Positions 35,839-43,127 are shown, numbered from the stretch's first letter. The stretch is DNA of 64,000 nt from Erysipelotrichales bacterium (GCA_910576855.1 CAJTJP010000012.1:1-64000), one strand, 5' to 3'. Translations and numbers: made by a program. The notes: a model not told the origin generated them from the sequence alone.

Positions 35839-35862
35839 AATATCCCCGAAAGCGGGGATATT
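35839..35862. promoter_or_regulatory. 24-nt perfect palindrome, likely operator
   Basis: AATATCCCCG and CGGGGATATT flank an AAAG centre. It lies 17 bp before a TATAAT-like sequence (about 35872) upstream of the small XRE gene, so it is well placed for repression. Confidence 0.55.
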
Positions 35863-35918
35863 AAACATACATATAATACTGCAATAATATGGAAAAAGCA
35901 ATAGGGAGTATAGTATGT

Positions 35919-36131
35919 ATGATAAAATATGATAAATTGTGGGTCACATTAAGTAAAAAGGGAATCAGTCAGAATGCTTTATTAAGAGATTATAATCTCA
36001 GCAAGGGGCAATTAGATCGGCTAAGAAATAATAAGGTTGTTTATACATCTACTATTGACAAGTTGTGTAATATTTTAGAGTGTGGACTAGATGAAGTGAT
36101 GGAACATGTGTTTGATGATAATAAGTTTTGA
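35919..36131 (+). CDS. Small XRE-type HTH protein, 70 aa
   Basis: A compact helix-turn-helix protein (YDKLWVTLSKKGISQNAL, NLSKGQLDRLRNNK, IDKLCNILECGLDEVMEH) of the YozG/Cro type used as a control protein in mobile elements. The ATG at 35919 has AGGGAG about 10 nt upstream; a longer frame from 35889 lacks a site. The palindrome at 35839-35862 may be its own operator. No partner gene follows directly. Confidence 0.75.
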   Translation: MIKYDKLWVTLSKKGISQNALLRDYNLSKGQLDRLRNNKVVYTSTIDKLCNILECGLDEVMEHVFDDNKF

Positions 36132-36156
36132 TGATTGCACTTTTTTAGTTATTCAA

Positions 36157-36179
36157 TGAGTACAGTTTGAATACAAAAA
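36157..36179 (+). repeat. Direct repeat copy 1 (TGAGTACAGTTTGAATACAA)
   Basis: 22 of 23 bases match the copy at 36348-36370. The two flank a terminator 191 bp apart and may be attachment-site or integration scars. Confidence 0.6.
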
Positions 36180-36293
36180 ATCTGCGAGCAAAACTTAAAT
36201 AAAATAAATAAGGCAATAAAGACGATAAATGTATCGTTTTGACAAAGAAAAACATATAAATTTCGTTCATAAGGCTTGAGTTCGAATAGATAT

Positions 36294-36338
36294 AAAAAGT
36301 CCGTAAACCCGTTATTTATGGGGTAAAACGGACTTTTT
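36294..36338. terminator. Strong bidirectional terminator
   Basis: AAAAAGTCCGT (36294-36304) pairs with ACGGACTTTTT (36328-36338), with an inner ACCC/GGGT helix. T-runs exist on both strands. It serves the small XRE gene on the plus strand. Confidence 0.85.
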
Positions 36339-36347
36339 GTTTTGTGT

Positions 36348-36370
36348 TGAGTACAGTTTGAGTACAAAAA
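36348..36370 (+). repeat. Direct repeat copy 2 (TGAGTACAGTTTGAGTACAA)
   Basis: Second copy of the 23-nt repeat at 36157-36179, differing at one base, just outside the terminator. Confidence 0.6.
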
Positions 36371-36411
36371 CTAAAATATTTCTTCAATTCTTTTATTTTA
36401 TCCAATTGTGA

Positions 36412-36528
36412 TTACAGGTATTCTAATTGTTTTTTCAGCCGTTCCTCATGTGATAATTGAGGAAATTTTTTCTGTGTAATTGGAAGATTATAATACTCTT
36501 TTGTTTTCTCTTTTGCGATATCATACAT
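36412..36528 (-). pseudogene. 38-codon remnant of an unknown gene
   Basis: A minus-strand frame reads MYDIAKEKTKEYYNLPITQK and ends KKQLEYL with a normal coding feel (charged helical tail), but there is no ribosome site and the frame is not a full gene. It looks like the 3' end of a deleted gene next to the direct repeats. The family is not recognised. Confidence 0.35.
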
Positions 36529-36552
36529 AATTCTATTGAAAGTTGAGTTCTG

Positions 36553-36581
36553 TTGACAAACTAACTCTATAGAGATATAAT
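36553..36581 (+). promoter_or_regulatory. Consensus promoter of the DUF3990/HTH pair
   Basis: TTGACA (36553-36558), 17 nt, TATAAT (36576-36581): a perfect match to the housekeeping consensus. Confidence 0.9.
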
Positions 36582-36603
36582 GTGTTTAGGTAACTCTTAA
36601 GAG
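36565..36603 (+). promoter_or_regulatory. Paired palindromic operators, CTCTATAGAG and CTCTTAAGAG
   Basis: Two perfect 10-bp palindromes lie at 36565-36574, inside the -35/-10 spacer, and at 36594-36603, just past the start site, with centres 29 bp apart. They fit autorepression by the HTH protein encoded by the second gene of the operon. Confidence 0.7.
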
Positions 36604-36623
36604 ATATTGAAAGGAGACTTGCT

Positions 36624-37301
36624 ATGAGTAAATTTGTTTTATATCATGGTTCAAATAAAAGAATTGAAAAACCAATTTTCGGCAAAGGTAAGGTTTATAA
36701 CGATTATGGTCAAGGTTTTTATTGTACTGAACATATAGAACTTGCAAAGGAATGGTCTTGTAATGAAGGTGTTGATGGTTTTTCAAACGAATATGAACTT
36801 GATATGTCCGGGTTGAAGATTTTAAATTTGTCCTCAGAAGAATACACAATCCTTCATTGGCTCGCTTTACTCATGGAAAATCGCCGTTTCCGTATATCGA
36901 CTCCTGTTATGCGTAGAGGCGTTCAGTGGTTAAAGGATCATTTTTTAGTTGATATCAGCGACTATGATTTGATTATCGGTTATCGTGCTGATGATTCCTA
37001 TTTTTCATTCGCCAGAGCCTTCGTCAGCAACGAGATTTCTTTGGGTCAGTTAAACTACGCAATGCGTCTCGGTAAACTTGGTGAGCAGTATGTTTTGAAA
37101 AGTGAAAAAGCATTTAACTGGTTAGTGTTTAAATCTGCTGAGCCGGCAGATAATAGTATTTACTATGCTCGCAGAAAAATTAGAGATAATAAAGCTCGTA
37201 ACGCTTTCTTTACAGAGCTTGAAAAAGAAGATGCTAACGGTATTTATATGAGAGATATTATCAGAGAGGAAATGAAAAGTGATGATGTACGCTTACGATG
37301 A
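36624..37301 (+). CDS. DUF3990-like protein, putative ADP-ribosyltransferase-fold toxin
   Basis: A 225-aa protein opening with FVLYHGSNKRIEKPIF and NDYGQGFYCTEHIELAKEWS, the YHGS and GxGFY blocks of the DUF3990 family, which is placed in the ADP-ribosyltransferase fold group. It may modify a cell target with NAD+. It shares an operon, overlapping by 20 nt, with an HTH protein, an arrangement usual for toxin-antitoxin pairs. GGAGAC precedes the ATG. Toxicity is inferred from family and context. Confidence 0.8.
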   Translation: MSKFVLYHGSNKRIEKPIFGKGKVYNDYGQGFYCTEHIELAKEWSCNEGVDGFSNEYELDMSGLKILNLSSEEYTILHWLALLMENRRFRISTPVMRRGVQWLKDHFLVDISDYDLIIGYRADDSYFSFARAFVSNEISLGQLNYAMRLGKLGEQYVLKSEKAFNWLVFKSAEPADNSIYYARRKIRDNKARNAFFTELEKEDANGIYMRDIIREEMKSDDVRLR

Positions 37302-37917
37302 GATTTATCTGAATGATGCGATGAGAAATCTTGGTGAAGCATTTGATTATTCAGCAACTGTTTTAAGTATCTCTATGGATGATTTTCTGGATATGTTTAT
37401 TATAAGTGGAATTGCAGAACAATTTGCAGATGGTGTTCCAAAGTTTGTGTCGGGCCTAGCCGGAACTGAACTTGTATGGGAGGTTTTAAGTCGTGTAAAT
37501 AGAAATGTTGATTTTCCTTCACCACAGACGGAATATAATTACTCTCCTGAATATTGGTGTGGTTGGATACTTGCATTTTATCAATGGAATACAAAGAAAA
37601 GTTTTAAGGAAATAAAAAAATATTTGCCGATGAGCGAGATTTATAAGTTATATCCTACTTTACATGAAGCATCGGAGGAAAAGTTTATTGATGTCGCAAA
37701 TTCTATACTTGAACGAAAGAATCTGCCTACAAAATTACAAACAGTGCGTAAGGCAATCGGTCTTACACAAAAGGAGTTGTCTGAAAAATCAGGGGTAACA
37801 CTTAGGATGATTCAACAATATGAACAGCGAGCAAAGGATATCAATAAAGCAACTGCATGCAACTTGTTTGCTTTGGCGCAAGTACTCGGCTGCAAAGCAG
37901 AAGATTTGTTGGAATAA
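37282..37917 (+). CDS. HTH antitoxin-like partner of the DUF3990 protein
   Basis: A 211-aa protein with a helical N-terminal domain of about 140 residues (ISMDDFLDMFIISGIAEQF; YSPEYWCGWILAFYQW) and a C-terminal XRE helix-turn-helix (LQTVRKAIGLTQKELSEKSG, VTLRMIQQYEQR). The N-terminal part probably binds the toxin and the C-terminal part the palindromes at 36565-36603. It starts at one of tandem ATGs (37282 or 37285) behind AGAGAGG, inside the upstream gene, so translation is coupled. Confidence 0.75.
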   Translation: MMYAYDEIYLNDAMRNLGEAFDYSATVLSISMDDFLDMFIISGIAEQFADGVPKFVSGLAGTELVWEVLSRVNRNVDFPSPQTEYNYSPEYWCGWILAFYQWNTKKSFKEIKKYLPMSEIYKLYPTLHEASEEKFIDVANSILERKNLPTKLQTVRKAIGLTQKELSEKSGVTLRMIQQYEQRAKDINKATACNLFALAQVLGCKAEDLLE

Positions 37918-38134
37918 TAGAAATAACATAATTGATTTTGAACTGAAAGCACTGAAATATTATCTTCTATCAGAGAACCGAGGAGGCAGTGTTTAAAGCG
38001 TTAGGAATAGAGCGATGTTGATAAATTACTAGATATCTGCGCAGCTTTTTTATTCAACTTAAATAATAAAATAAAGCTGATATAAACGACCTTCCTATTC
38101 TCATTTCACATACTGGAAAAAGCTCTGTTTTCTG

Positions 38135-38162
38135 TTGCATTCTTAACTGAATTTGTTATAAT
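38135..38162 (+). promoter_or_regulatory. Promoter of the type III toxin-antitoxin operon
   Basis: TTGCAT (38135-38140), 16 nt, TATAAT (38157-38162), about 30-40 bp before the first RNA repeat. Confidence 0.7.
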
Positions 38163-38199
38163 ATAAATGAAGGTAGAATACTTTCCATCACTATCTGAG

Positions 38200-38302
38200 A
38201 CCTGTGACGGTTCTGACAGGTCGGTAAAATAAAAATTGACCGAGTGATGGGTACCTGTGACGGTTCTGACAGGTCGGTAAAATAAAAATTGACCGAGTGA
38301 TG
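38200..38302 (+). repeat. Two tandem 53-nt antitoxin repeats
   Basis: Copy 1 is 38200-38249 and copy 2 is 38253-38302; the 50 shared bases are identical. Identical copies with a 3-nt linker differ from CRISPR, where spacers vary. Confidence 0.9.
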
Positions 38303-38309
38303 AAATATT

Positions 38310-38340
38310 CAAGGAGGTAAAAACTACCTCCTTGTTTTTT
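38310..38340 (+). terminator. Terminator between antitoxin RNA and toxin gene
   Basis: CAAGGAGGT pairs perfectly with ACCTCCTTG around a 7-nt loop, followed by six T. It would keep RNA antitoxin in excess over toxin mRNA. Confidence 0.92.
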
Positions 38341-38356
38341 GAAAGAAGGTGTTTGT

Positions 38357-38788
38357 ATGATACCGACAGGCTCTGCCGAACTAAGATTATTAAGTGATTC
38401 CTTTTACAATACTTATGACCCTTCAAGCTGTCCCGAAATTCTGCAGAAGTCAAACAGAGCTTATAATATCGCAGTTTTCAACAGTCATAAAGGTTATTAC
38501 GTATGTGTTCCGTTCAGATCTAATATTACTCATAAATATGCCTATCGCTTTAAAAAATCAAAGCGTTCGAAATATAATAAATCCGACGTAGATTACAAAA
38601 AAATGATAATCATAAGGAATCTTGATTATATTGATGACGATAATATTGCCGTTATAGATAAGGATGAATATATTGAATTCGTACAGAATCTGACAAAGAT
38701 TCAGTCTCAGGCCTTTTCCTCATTACAATATTTCCATAAAGAATTAGGGTTAACATCGGATTCAGTCTTTGAAAGTACCGCTGGCTGA
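38357..38788 (+). CDS. Type III toxin, TenpN/ToxN-like endoribonuclease
   Basis: A 143-aa basic protein (YNIAVFNSHKGYYVCVPFRS, HKYAYRFKKSKRSKYNKSD, IIIRNLDYIDDDNIAVIDKD) with the size and layout of the ToxN/AbiQ-fold toxins, closest in style to the TenpN group. Such toxins cut mRNA and process their own repeat RNA. ATG at 38357 follows AGAAGG; an earlier TTG at the terminator edge is unlikely. The upstream tandem repeats and terminator strongly support the call. Many type III systems act against phage. Confidence 0.78.
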   Translation: MIPTGSAELRLLSDSFYNTYDPSSCPEILQKSNRAYNIAVFNSHKGYYVCVPFRSNITHKYAYRFKKSKRSKYNKSDVDYKKMIIIRNLDYIDDDNIAVIDKDEYIEFVQNLTKIQSQAFSSLQYFHKELGLTSDSVFESTAG

Positions 38789-38864
38789 TTTCAATCTGTT
38801 TTTTTTTGTTTGGAAAAATTCGGAATGCCTGAAATTTATGAATATCACACACAATCAGTTTTGA

Positions 38865-38893
38865 TTGCGATAACACGAAAATCGTGGTAGAAT
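38865..38893 (+). promoter_or_regulatory. Promoter of darA with a small palindrome in the spacer
   Basis: TTGCGA (38865-38870), 17 nt, TAGAAT (38888-38893). CACGAAAATCGTG (38874-38886) lies inside the spacer and might be an operator. Confidence 0.5.
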
Positions 38894-38926
38894 AAGAACA
38901 GGGATTTACAGAAAGGAGTGTTTACA

Positions 38927-39250
38927 ATGAAATTAATTTTAGCGATTATGTCAAACGATGACAGTCCTGCCGTTTCCAGTGCTTTAACAAAGGAAAACTT
39001 TCAGGTAACACGCTTGGCAACTACCGGAGGCTTTCTGCGTGCCGGAAATACCACTTTGATTGTCGGAACTGATGATGACAAGGTGGAAAAGGCAATCGAA
39101 GTAATCGGTGAATACAGCCGCAGACGTACTGAGGTCGTACCGAGCACAGCTTCCTATGACATTGGCAGATATGCTTCATTTCCGGTTGAGGTTCAAGTCG
39201 GCGGTGCTACCATCTTCGTAGTTGATGTAGAAAAATTTGTGAAATTATAA
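38927..39250 (+). CDS. darA: Cyclic-di-AMP receptor DarA/PstA (PII-like)
   Basis: A 107-aa PII-like protein with the family pattern MKLILAIMSNDDSPAVSSAL, RLATTGGFLRAGNTTLIVG and EVQVGGATIFVVDVEKF. Its relatives (DarA in B. subtilis, PstA in Listeria) bind c-di-AMP as trimers. The ATG at 38927 follows AAAGGAGTG. In other Firmicutes the gene often lies near tmk and holB, which are not in this window. It is a conserved gene bordering the accessory island. Confidence 0.9.
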   Translation: MKLILAIMSNDDSPAVSSALTKENFQVTRLATTGGFLRAGNTTLIVGTDDDKVEKAIEVIGEYSRRRTEVVPSTASYDIGRYASFPVEVQVGGATIFVVDVEKFVKL

Positions 39251-39271
39251 TTAAATCAGAATACACATAAC

Positions 39272-39319
39272 GGGAATAAAGGATTGTTTGAATCAGGCAG
39301 TCCTTTTTTTGTTTATTCC
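39272..39319 (+). terminator. Terminator after darA
   Basis: AAAGGA/TCCTTT plus an outer GGAATAAA/TTTATTCC helix make a long stem with a T-rich 3' arm. Confidence 0.8.
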
Positions 39320-39427
39320 GGCCTCACTGATCAACATATCACTGCTTCACAATACGATACATGATTCACATTGCCTTAAAATAAATGTCTGAAAGCTTTG
39401 TAAGAGGCTGTAATAAAGGTAGGCTTA

Positions 39428-39456
39428 TTGCATTATTGCGGTATTTGTAGTATTAT
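39428..39456 (+). promoter_or_regulatory. Likely promoter of capsule locus 2
   Basis: TTGCAT (39428-39433), 17 nt, TATTAT (39451-39456). It leaves a leader of about 180 nt before the loaP start, in a region without genes. Confidence 0.5.
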
Positions 39457-39643
39457 ATTTTCAGTTAAAGCATAGGGTTTACGTTTTAACGAAGCAGTAA
39501 TTTTTGTTGAAAAGAATGCGAAAACACTTGATCGTTGCATTGTCACGTCAATGCTGTTAAGCAGGATCAGAATATACGGGCGAATTTTTATTCAAGATTC
39601 GTCGGGCGAAGCATGCCCTTTTATTATATAAGGAGCGATTTTC
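39457..39643 (+). other. Leader of capsule locus 2 with terminator-like hairpin
   Basis: The gene-free leader contains CATTG/CAATG and CGAAT/ATTCG pairings and, at 39604-39622, a GGGC/GCCC hairpin followed by TTTTA, just before the ribosome site. It may be a weak attenuator or an antiterminator loading element, as described for LoaP and RfaH targets. The pairing is short. Confidence 0.35.
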
Positions 39644-40159
39644 ATGGGCTGGTATGTCATACAGGTTAGTGTAAATCATGAAGCTAAAACAGCGAATCGA
39701 TGCTGCACAATGATATCAAAGGATATTTTACGGGAATGCTTTATTCCTGAATATATACGGATGAAGCGTTACAACGGTTCATGGCATGAGGAAAGAGAAA
39801 TTTTGTTTCCCGGATATGTATTCATGATCAGTGATCATATCGTTCAGCTAAATATGGAATTAAAAAGAATTCCTGATTTTGCGCGTATTATCGGTAAAAA
39901 GAAAAGTGATATTTTTCCTTTGGATGCAGAGGAAATTGCCTTTTTGAAGGAGTTTGCCCATCGAGATCATACGGTAGCGATGTCACATGGATATATTGAG
40001 GGGGATCGCATTATCGTATGTGACGGACCGATGAAGGGCAAGGAAGGTTTAATCGTCAGAATCAATCGCCATAAGCGTATTGCGGAAATACAGCTTAAAA
40101 TGTTCAACAAAAATGCTGTTATAAAAGTAGGATTGGAAATCATAAGCAAGAGTCGTTAA
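39644..40159 (+). CDS. loaP: LoaP-type NusG paralogue
   Basis: A 171-aa antiterminator. The NusG N-terminal domain starts MGWYVIQVSVNHEAK and carries EILFPGYVFM, and the C-terminal KOW domain has IIVCDGPMKGKEGLIVRINR and HKRIAEIQL. LoaP proteins modify RNA polymerase to read through terminators in long polysaccharide operons of Firmicutes. Here it heads a roughly 17-kb gene cluster. It keeps a more canonical KOW than the locus-1 paralogues. GGAGCG precedes the ATG. Confidence 0.82.
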   Translation: MGWYVIQVSVNHEAKTANRCCTMISKDILRECFIPEYIRMKRYNGSWHEEREILFPGYVFMISDHIVQLNMELKRIPDFARIIGKKKSDIFPLDAEEIAFLKEFAHRDHTVAMSHGYIEGDRIIVCDGPMKGKEGLIVRINRHKRIAEIQLKMFNKNAVIKVGLEIISKSR

Positions 40160-40193
40160 GAAGCTTGCTTTTTGTTTGGAGGAATTTTATTTT

Positions 40194-41411
40194 ATGAAGC
40201 ATAGAACGATACCGTTTTCACCGCCGGATATCGGTGAGCGTGAAAAGCAGGCAGTAAACGAAGCATTGTCTTCGGGTTGGATTACTACAGGGCCGAGAAC
40301 GAAGCAGTTTGAAACAGCAATTTCCGATTATGTCGGTACAAACAAAACCGTTTGTCTCAACAGCGCTACTGCTGCAATGGAATTGACGTTGCGTGTTTTG
40401 GGAATCGGTCCCGGTGATGAGGTGATCGTTCCTGCTTATACATATACCGCCTCTTGTTCTGTTATCTGTCATGTCGGCGCAGCTCCGATCATGATCGATT
40501 CGCAGAAGGACAGCGTTGAAATGGATTATGAGGCAATGGAAGCGGCAATCAATGAGAAAACGAAGGCGATCATTGCGGTCGATGTGGCGGGAATCGTTTG
40601 TGATTATGAGCGCATCTATGAAGCAGTCAACAGAAAAAGCAGCTTGTTTCACGCAGCCAATGATATGCAGAAAGCATTTCAGCGCGTTATCGTGATGTCT
40701 GATTGTGCACATGGCTTCGGTGCTGTAAGAAGAGGAAAGCGTGCCGGTATGATTGCTGATTTTACCTGTTATTCCTTTCACGCAGTAAAGAATTTGACAA
40801 CTGCCGAGGGCGGTGCCGTCACATGGATTACGCATGAGGGCATGGATGATGAGGCTGTCTACAAGCAATATCAATTATTATCCTTGCATGGGCAAAATAA
40901 AGATGCTTTGAGTAAAAATAAATCAGGCGGTTGGGAATATGATATCATCGCTCCCTATTATAAATGTAATATGACGGATATTCAGGCTAGTATCGGAATC
41001 GTACAGCTGGAGCGTTATGAGGCGATGCTGAAGCGTCGTTTTGAAATTATCGCAATGTATGATGAAGCCTTTAAGAACGATCCGATACAGTGCTTGAAGC
41101 ATCAATCGGACATTCATCGATCCAGCGGTCATTTGTATTTTACAAGAATAGACGGAATGAACGAAGCTCAGCGAAATAAATTCATCGAAAGCATGGCGGA
41201 AAAGGGCGTTTCCTGTAATGTGCATTATAAACCGCTGCCGATGCTGACAGCGTATAAGCGCATGGGCTCTGATATCGGGAATTATCCGAATGCGTATCGA
41301 TTGTATGAAAATGAAATCACCTTGCCGCTGTACAGCACATTGAGCGATGATGATGTAAAAGCGGTAATACAGGCATATCGGGAATGCTTAGAGGAAGCAC
41401 AATGCGTTTAA
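40194..41411 (+). CDS. DegT/DnrJ/EryC1 aminotransferase, locus 2 copy
   Basis: A 405-aa PLP aminotransferase nearly identical to the protein encoded at 20237-21454; differences include QAVNEAL for QAVSEAL and NRKSSLFHAANDM for DRKSGLYHADNDL. The PLP lysine is residue 199 (SFHAVKNLTT). The start at 40194 follows GGAGGAA, shared with the other copy. It overlaps the sugar-transferase gene by 10 nt. Both copies presumably make the same amino-sugar nucleotide for the first step of each glycan. Confidence 0.92.
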   Translation: MKHRTIPFSPPDIGEREKQAVNEALSSGWITTGPRTKQFETAISDYVGTNKTVCLNSATAAMELTLRVLGIGPGDEVIVPAYTYTASCSVICHVGAAPIMIDSQKDSVEMDYEAMEAAINEKTKAIIAVDVAGIVCDYERIYEAVNRKSSLFHAANDMQKAFQRVIVMSDCAHGFGAVRRGKRAGMIADFTCYSFHAVKNLTTAEGGAVTWITHEGMDDEAVYKQYQLLSLHGQNKDALSKNKSGGWEYDIIAPYYKCNMTDIQASIGIVQLERYEAMLKRRFEIIAMYDEAFKNDPIQCLKHQSDIHRSSGHLYFTRIDGMNEAQRNKFIESMAEKGVSCNVHYKPLPMLTAYKRMGSDIGNYPNAYRLYENEITLPLYSTLSDDDVKAVIQAYRECLEEAQCV

Positions 41412-41914
41412 GTGCATGGAATGAGCTTCCCGAATGGATGAGAAATGAAGAAGTCAGAAAATATCATGAAATATTGAAACGGAAACGATTCACATTGATG
41501 CTGAAGCGTTTTTTTGATGTCGTAATGTCGCTGCTTCTGCTGATTCTCTTGTCTTGGCTGTTTTTGATTTTGGCGATATGGATCAAGGCAGACAGCAAGG
41601 GCAGTGTATTTTATCGTCAAGAGCGCATCACGCAATACGGGAAACGGTTCCGTATCTATAAGTTTCGAACGATGGTAAGCGATGCGGATAAAATCGGCGC
41701 ATTGGTTACGACAGCGAACGATGCGAGAATCACCAAGGTAGGGGCAAGAATCAGAAAATGCCGATTGGATGAAATCCCGCAGCTGATCAATGTATTAAAG
41801 GGTGAAATGAGTTTTGTGGGGACAAGACCCGAGGTAGAAAAGTATGTGCGTGAGTACAGTGATGAAATGAAGGCAACGCTGTTGTTGCCGGCGGGGGTTA
41901 CATCGTTATCAAGC
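40194..41914 (+). repeat. Arm 2 of the 1.72-kb inverted repeat (locus 2)
   Basis: Near-identical, in opposite orientation, to 19734-21454, and also 1721 nt long. The arms enclose about 18.7 kb. Homology ends within the sugar-transferase gene and at the aminotransferase start codon. Confidence 0.9.
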
Positions 41915-42085
41915 ATTCGTTTTAAAGAAGAGGATAGTCTCATTGCTGAATATTCGCAAACATTAGGAATAGATGAAGCCTATATCAAAAAGGTGCTGCC
42001 AAAGAAAATGGTGCTCAATCTTGATTATATAAGACAAATCAGTTTTTGGAACGATGTGAAAATTTGTATTAAGACAGTACTGTGA
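41403..42085 (+). CDS. Initiating undecaprenyl-phosphate sugar-1-phosphate transferase, locus 2 copy
   Basis: About 227 aa. Residues up to GVTSLSS match the locus-1 enzyme almost exactly (two changes seen, GKRFRIY and KVGARIRK), while the last 50 residues differ completely (IRFKEEDSLIAEYSQTLG against LNYRDEDEMIKQGIDAGK). The catalytic part is therefore shared and the C-terminal tail is locus-specific, perhaps suited to its own downstream partners. Start at the ATG overlapping the aminotransferase end. Confidence 0.92.
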
Positions 42086-42102
42086 GTGAAAGGAGTGATA
42101 AA

Positions 42103-43113
42103 ATGGAATGCGTTTCAATTGTAGTACCGATTTTAAATGAAGAAGCCTATATCAAACAATTTTTAACGGCCGTATCAGCTCAAGATTATCCGCATAATGC
42201 TCTTGAGCTACTGTTGGTTGACGGATGTTCAACAGATCAAACAAGAACGTTGATATACCAGTCAATGGAAAACAGTGATATTAGTTTTAAAGTTTTAAAT
42301 AATCCTAAAAAAATCACACCCGTAGCATTAAATATCGGCATTAAAGAAAGTCGTTACAACTACATTGTTCGGTTGGATGCTCATAGTATATATCCAAAAA
42401 ATTATATAAGTAAGTGCATCAGTTATCTAAAAAGTACGAATGCTGATAATGTTGGATGTATATTAAAAACAGCATATCATAATAACAAAGAAAAAATGAT
42501 TGCTACAATGCTTTCATCAAAATTCGGTGTGGGTAATTCAGGTTTTAGGACAAATGCCAAAAGTGGTTATGTTGATACTGTTCCCTTCGGTACTTTTAGA
42601 AAAGAATTATTTCAGAGAATTGGCTTATTCGATGAGCGCCTTTCCAGAAATCAAGACAGTGAATTTAATTCGCGCATTATCAAAAGCGGAGGAAAGATTT
42701 ATTTATTTGACGACATTGAAATAACATACTATCCTCGTAATACCGTAAAAAAGCTATTAGCAATGGGAAAGAAAAATGGCAGTTGGAATATCTATACAGC
42801 TCATTTATGTCCGGGATCGATGCGTCTCAGACACTTTATACCCTTTGGATTTGTTTTAAGTCTATTAATCGGTATAATCTCAATCATCGCAAGATGGCAA
42901 ATTATAACATTTCTGTTTATAGGTGAATTAGCATTATATTTATTATTAGATTTAATCTTTAGTATAAAATCATCTGACAGCTTGAAAGATACTTTGGTAT
43001 TGTTGTTTTTATTTCCGTCATTCCATATCGCATACGGTATCGGTTCTTTTCAAGGTCTTATTAAATGCCTTTTTTCAAGAAAAAAAGCTTATCAGCTTGA
43101 ATATTTAACCTAA
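42103..43113 (+). CDS. GT2 glycosyltransferase (ExoA-like) with C-terminal membrane segments
   Basis: A 336-aa GT-A enzyme with VSIVVPILNEEAYIKQFLTA, LLVDGCSTDQT, and NYIVRLDAHSIYPKN with the DxD-like DAH, plus the NQDSEFNSRI motif seen in ExoA-type succinoglycan glycosyltransferases. Three hydrophobic segments follow residue 245. The ATG at 42103 follows AAGGAGTG. It probably adds the second sugar in locus 2. Confidence 0.85.
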   Translation: MECVSIVVPILNEEAYIKQFLTAVSAQDYPHNALELLLVDGCSTDQTRTLIYQSMENSDISFKVLNNPKKITPVALNIGIKESRYNYIVRLDAHSIYPKNYISKCISYLKSTNADNVGCILKTAYHNNKEKMIATMLSSKFGVGNSGFRTNAKSGYVDTVPFGTFRKELFQRIGLFDERLSRNQDSEFNSRIIKSGGKIYLFDDIEITYYPRNTVKKLLAMGKKNGSWNIYTAHLCPGSMRLRHFIPFGFVLSLLIGIISIIARWQIITFLFIGELALYLLLDLIFSIKSSDSLKDTLVLLFLFPSFHIAYGIGSFQGLIKCLFSRKKAYQLEYLT

Positions 43114-43127
43114 GCAGGAGAAATTAT

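Larger units (their letters stand above)
36132..36552. other. Gap with remnant DNA, direct repeats and terminator
   Basis: About 490 bp to the next start codon. It holds two 23-nt direct repeats, a strong terminator hairpin and a short gene remnant on the minus strand, each listed separately. It looks like the residue of a mobile-element end. Confidence 0.5.
38169..38340 (+). ncRNA. Type III antitoxin RNA (tandem repeats plus terminator)
   Basis: Two repeats of about 53 nt start at 38200 and 38253. Each folds as ACCTGT/ACAGGT and TCGGT/ACCGA hairpins, and CCATCAC before copy 1 can pair with GTGATGG at its end. They are followed by a strong terminator and then the toxin gene. This order of promoter, RNA repeats, terminator and RNase-like toxin is the defining layout of ToxIN, CptIN and TenpIN systems, in which the RNA unit neutralises the toxin. 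The 5' end is estimated from the promoter. Confidence 0.8.

Noticed and set aside
36149-36367. Minus-strand 72-aa frame across the direct repeats
   Set aside because: It runs through the terminator hairpin and has no ribosome site.
38200-38302. Tandem 53-nt repeats as a CRISPR array
   Set aside because: Two identical units joined by 3 nt, no unique spacers, no cas genes; terminator and toxin gene follow. The type III antitoxin fits better.
38200-38340. Same region as a tandem riboswitch
   Set aside because: Hairpins plus terminator resemble a riboswitch, but no known class matches and the downstream protein is toxin-like rather than metabolic.
38106-38453. Minus-strand 115-aa frame across the repeats
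   Set aside because: It repeats itself because of the RNA repeats and has no ribosome site; it is a shadow.
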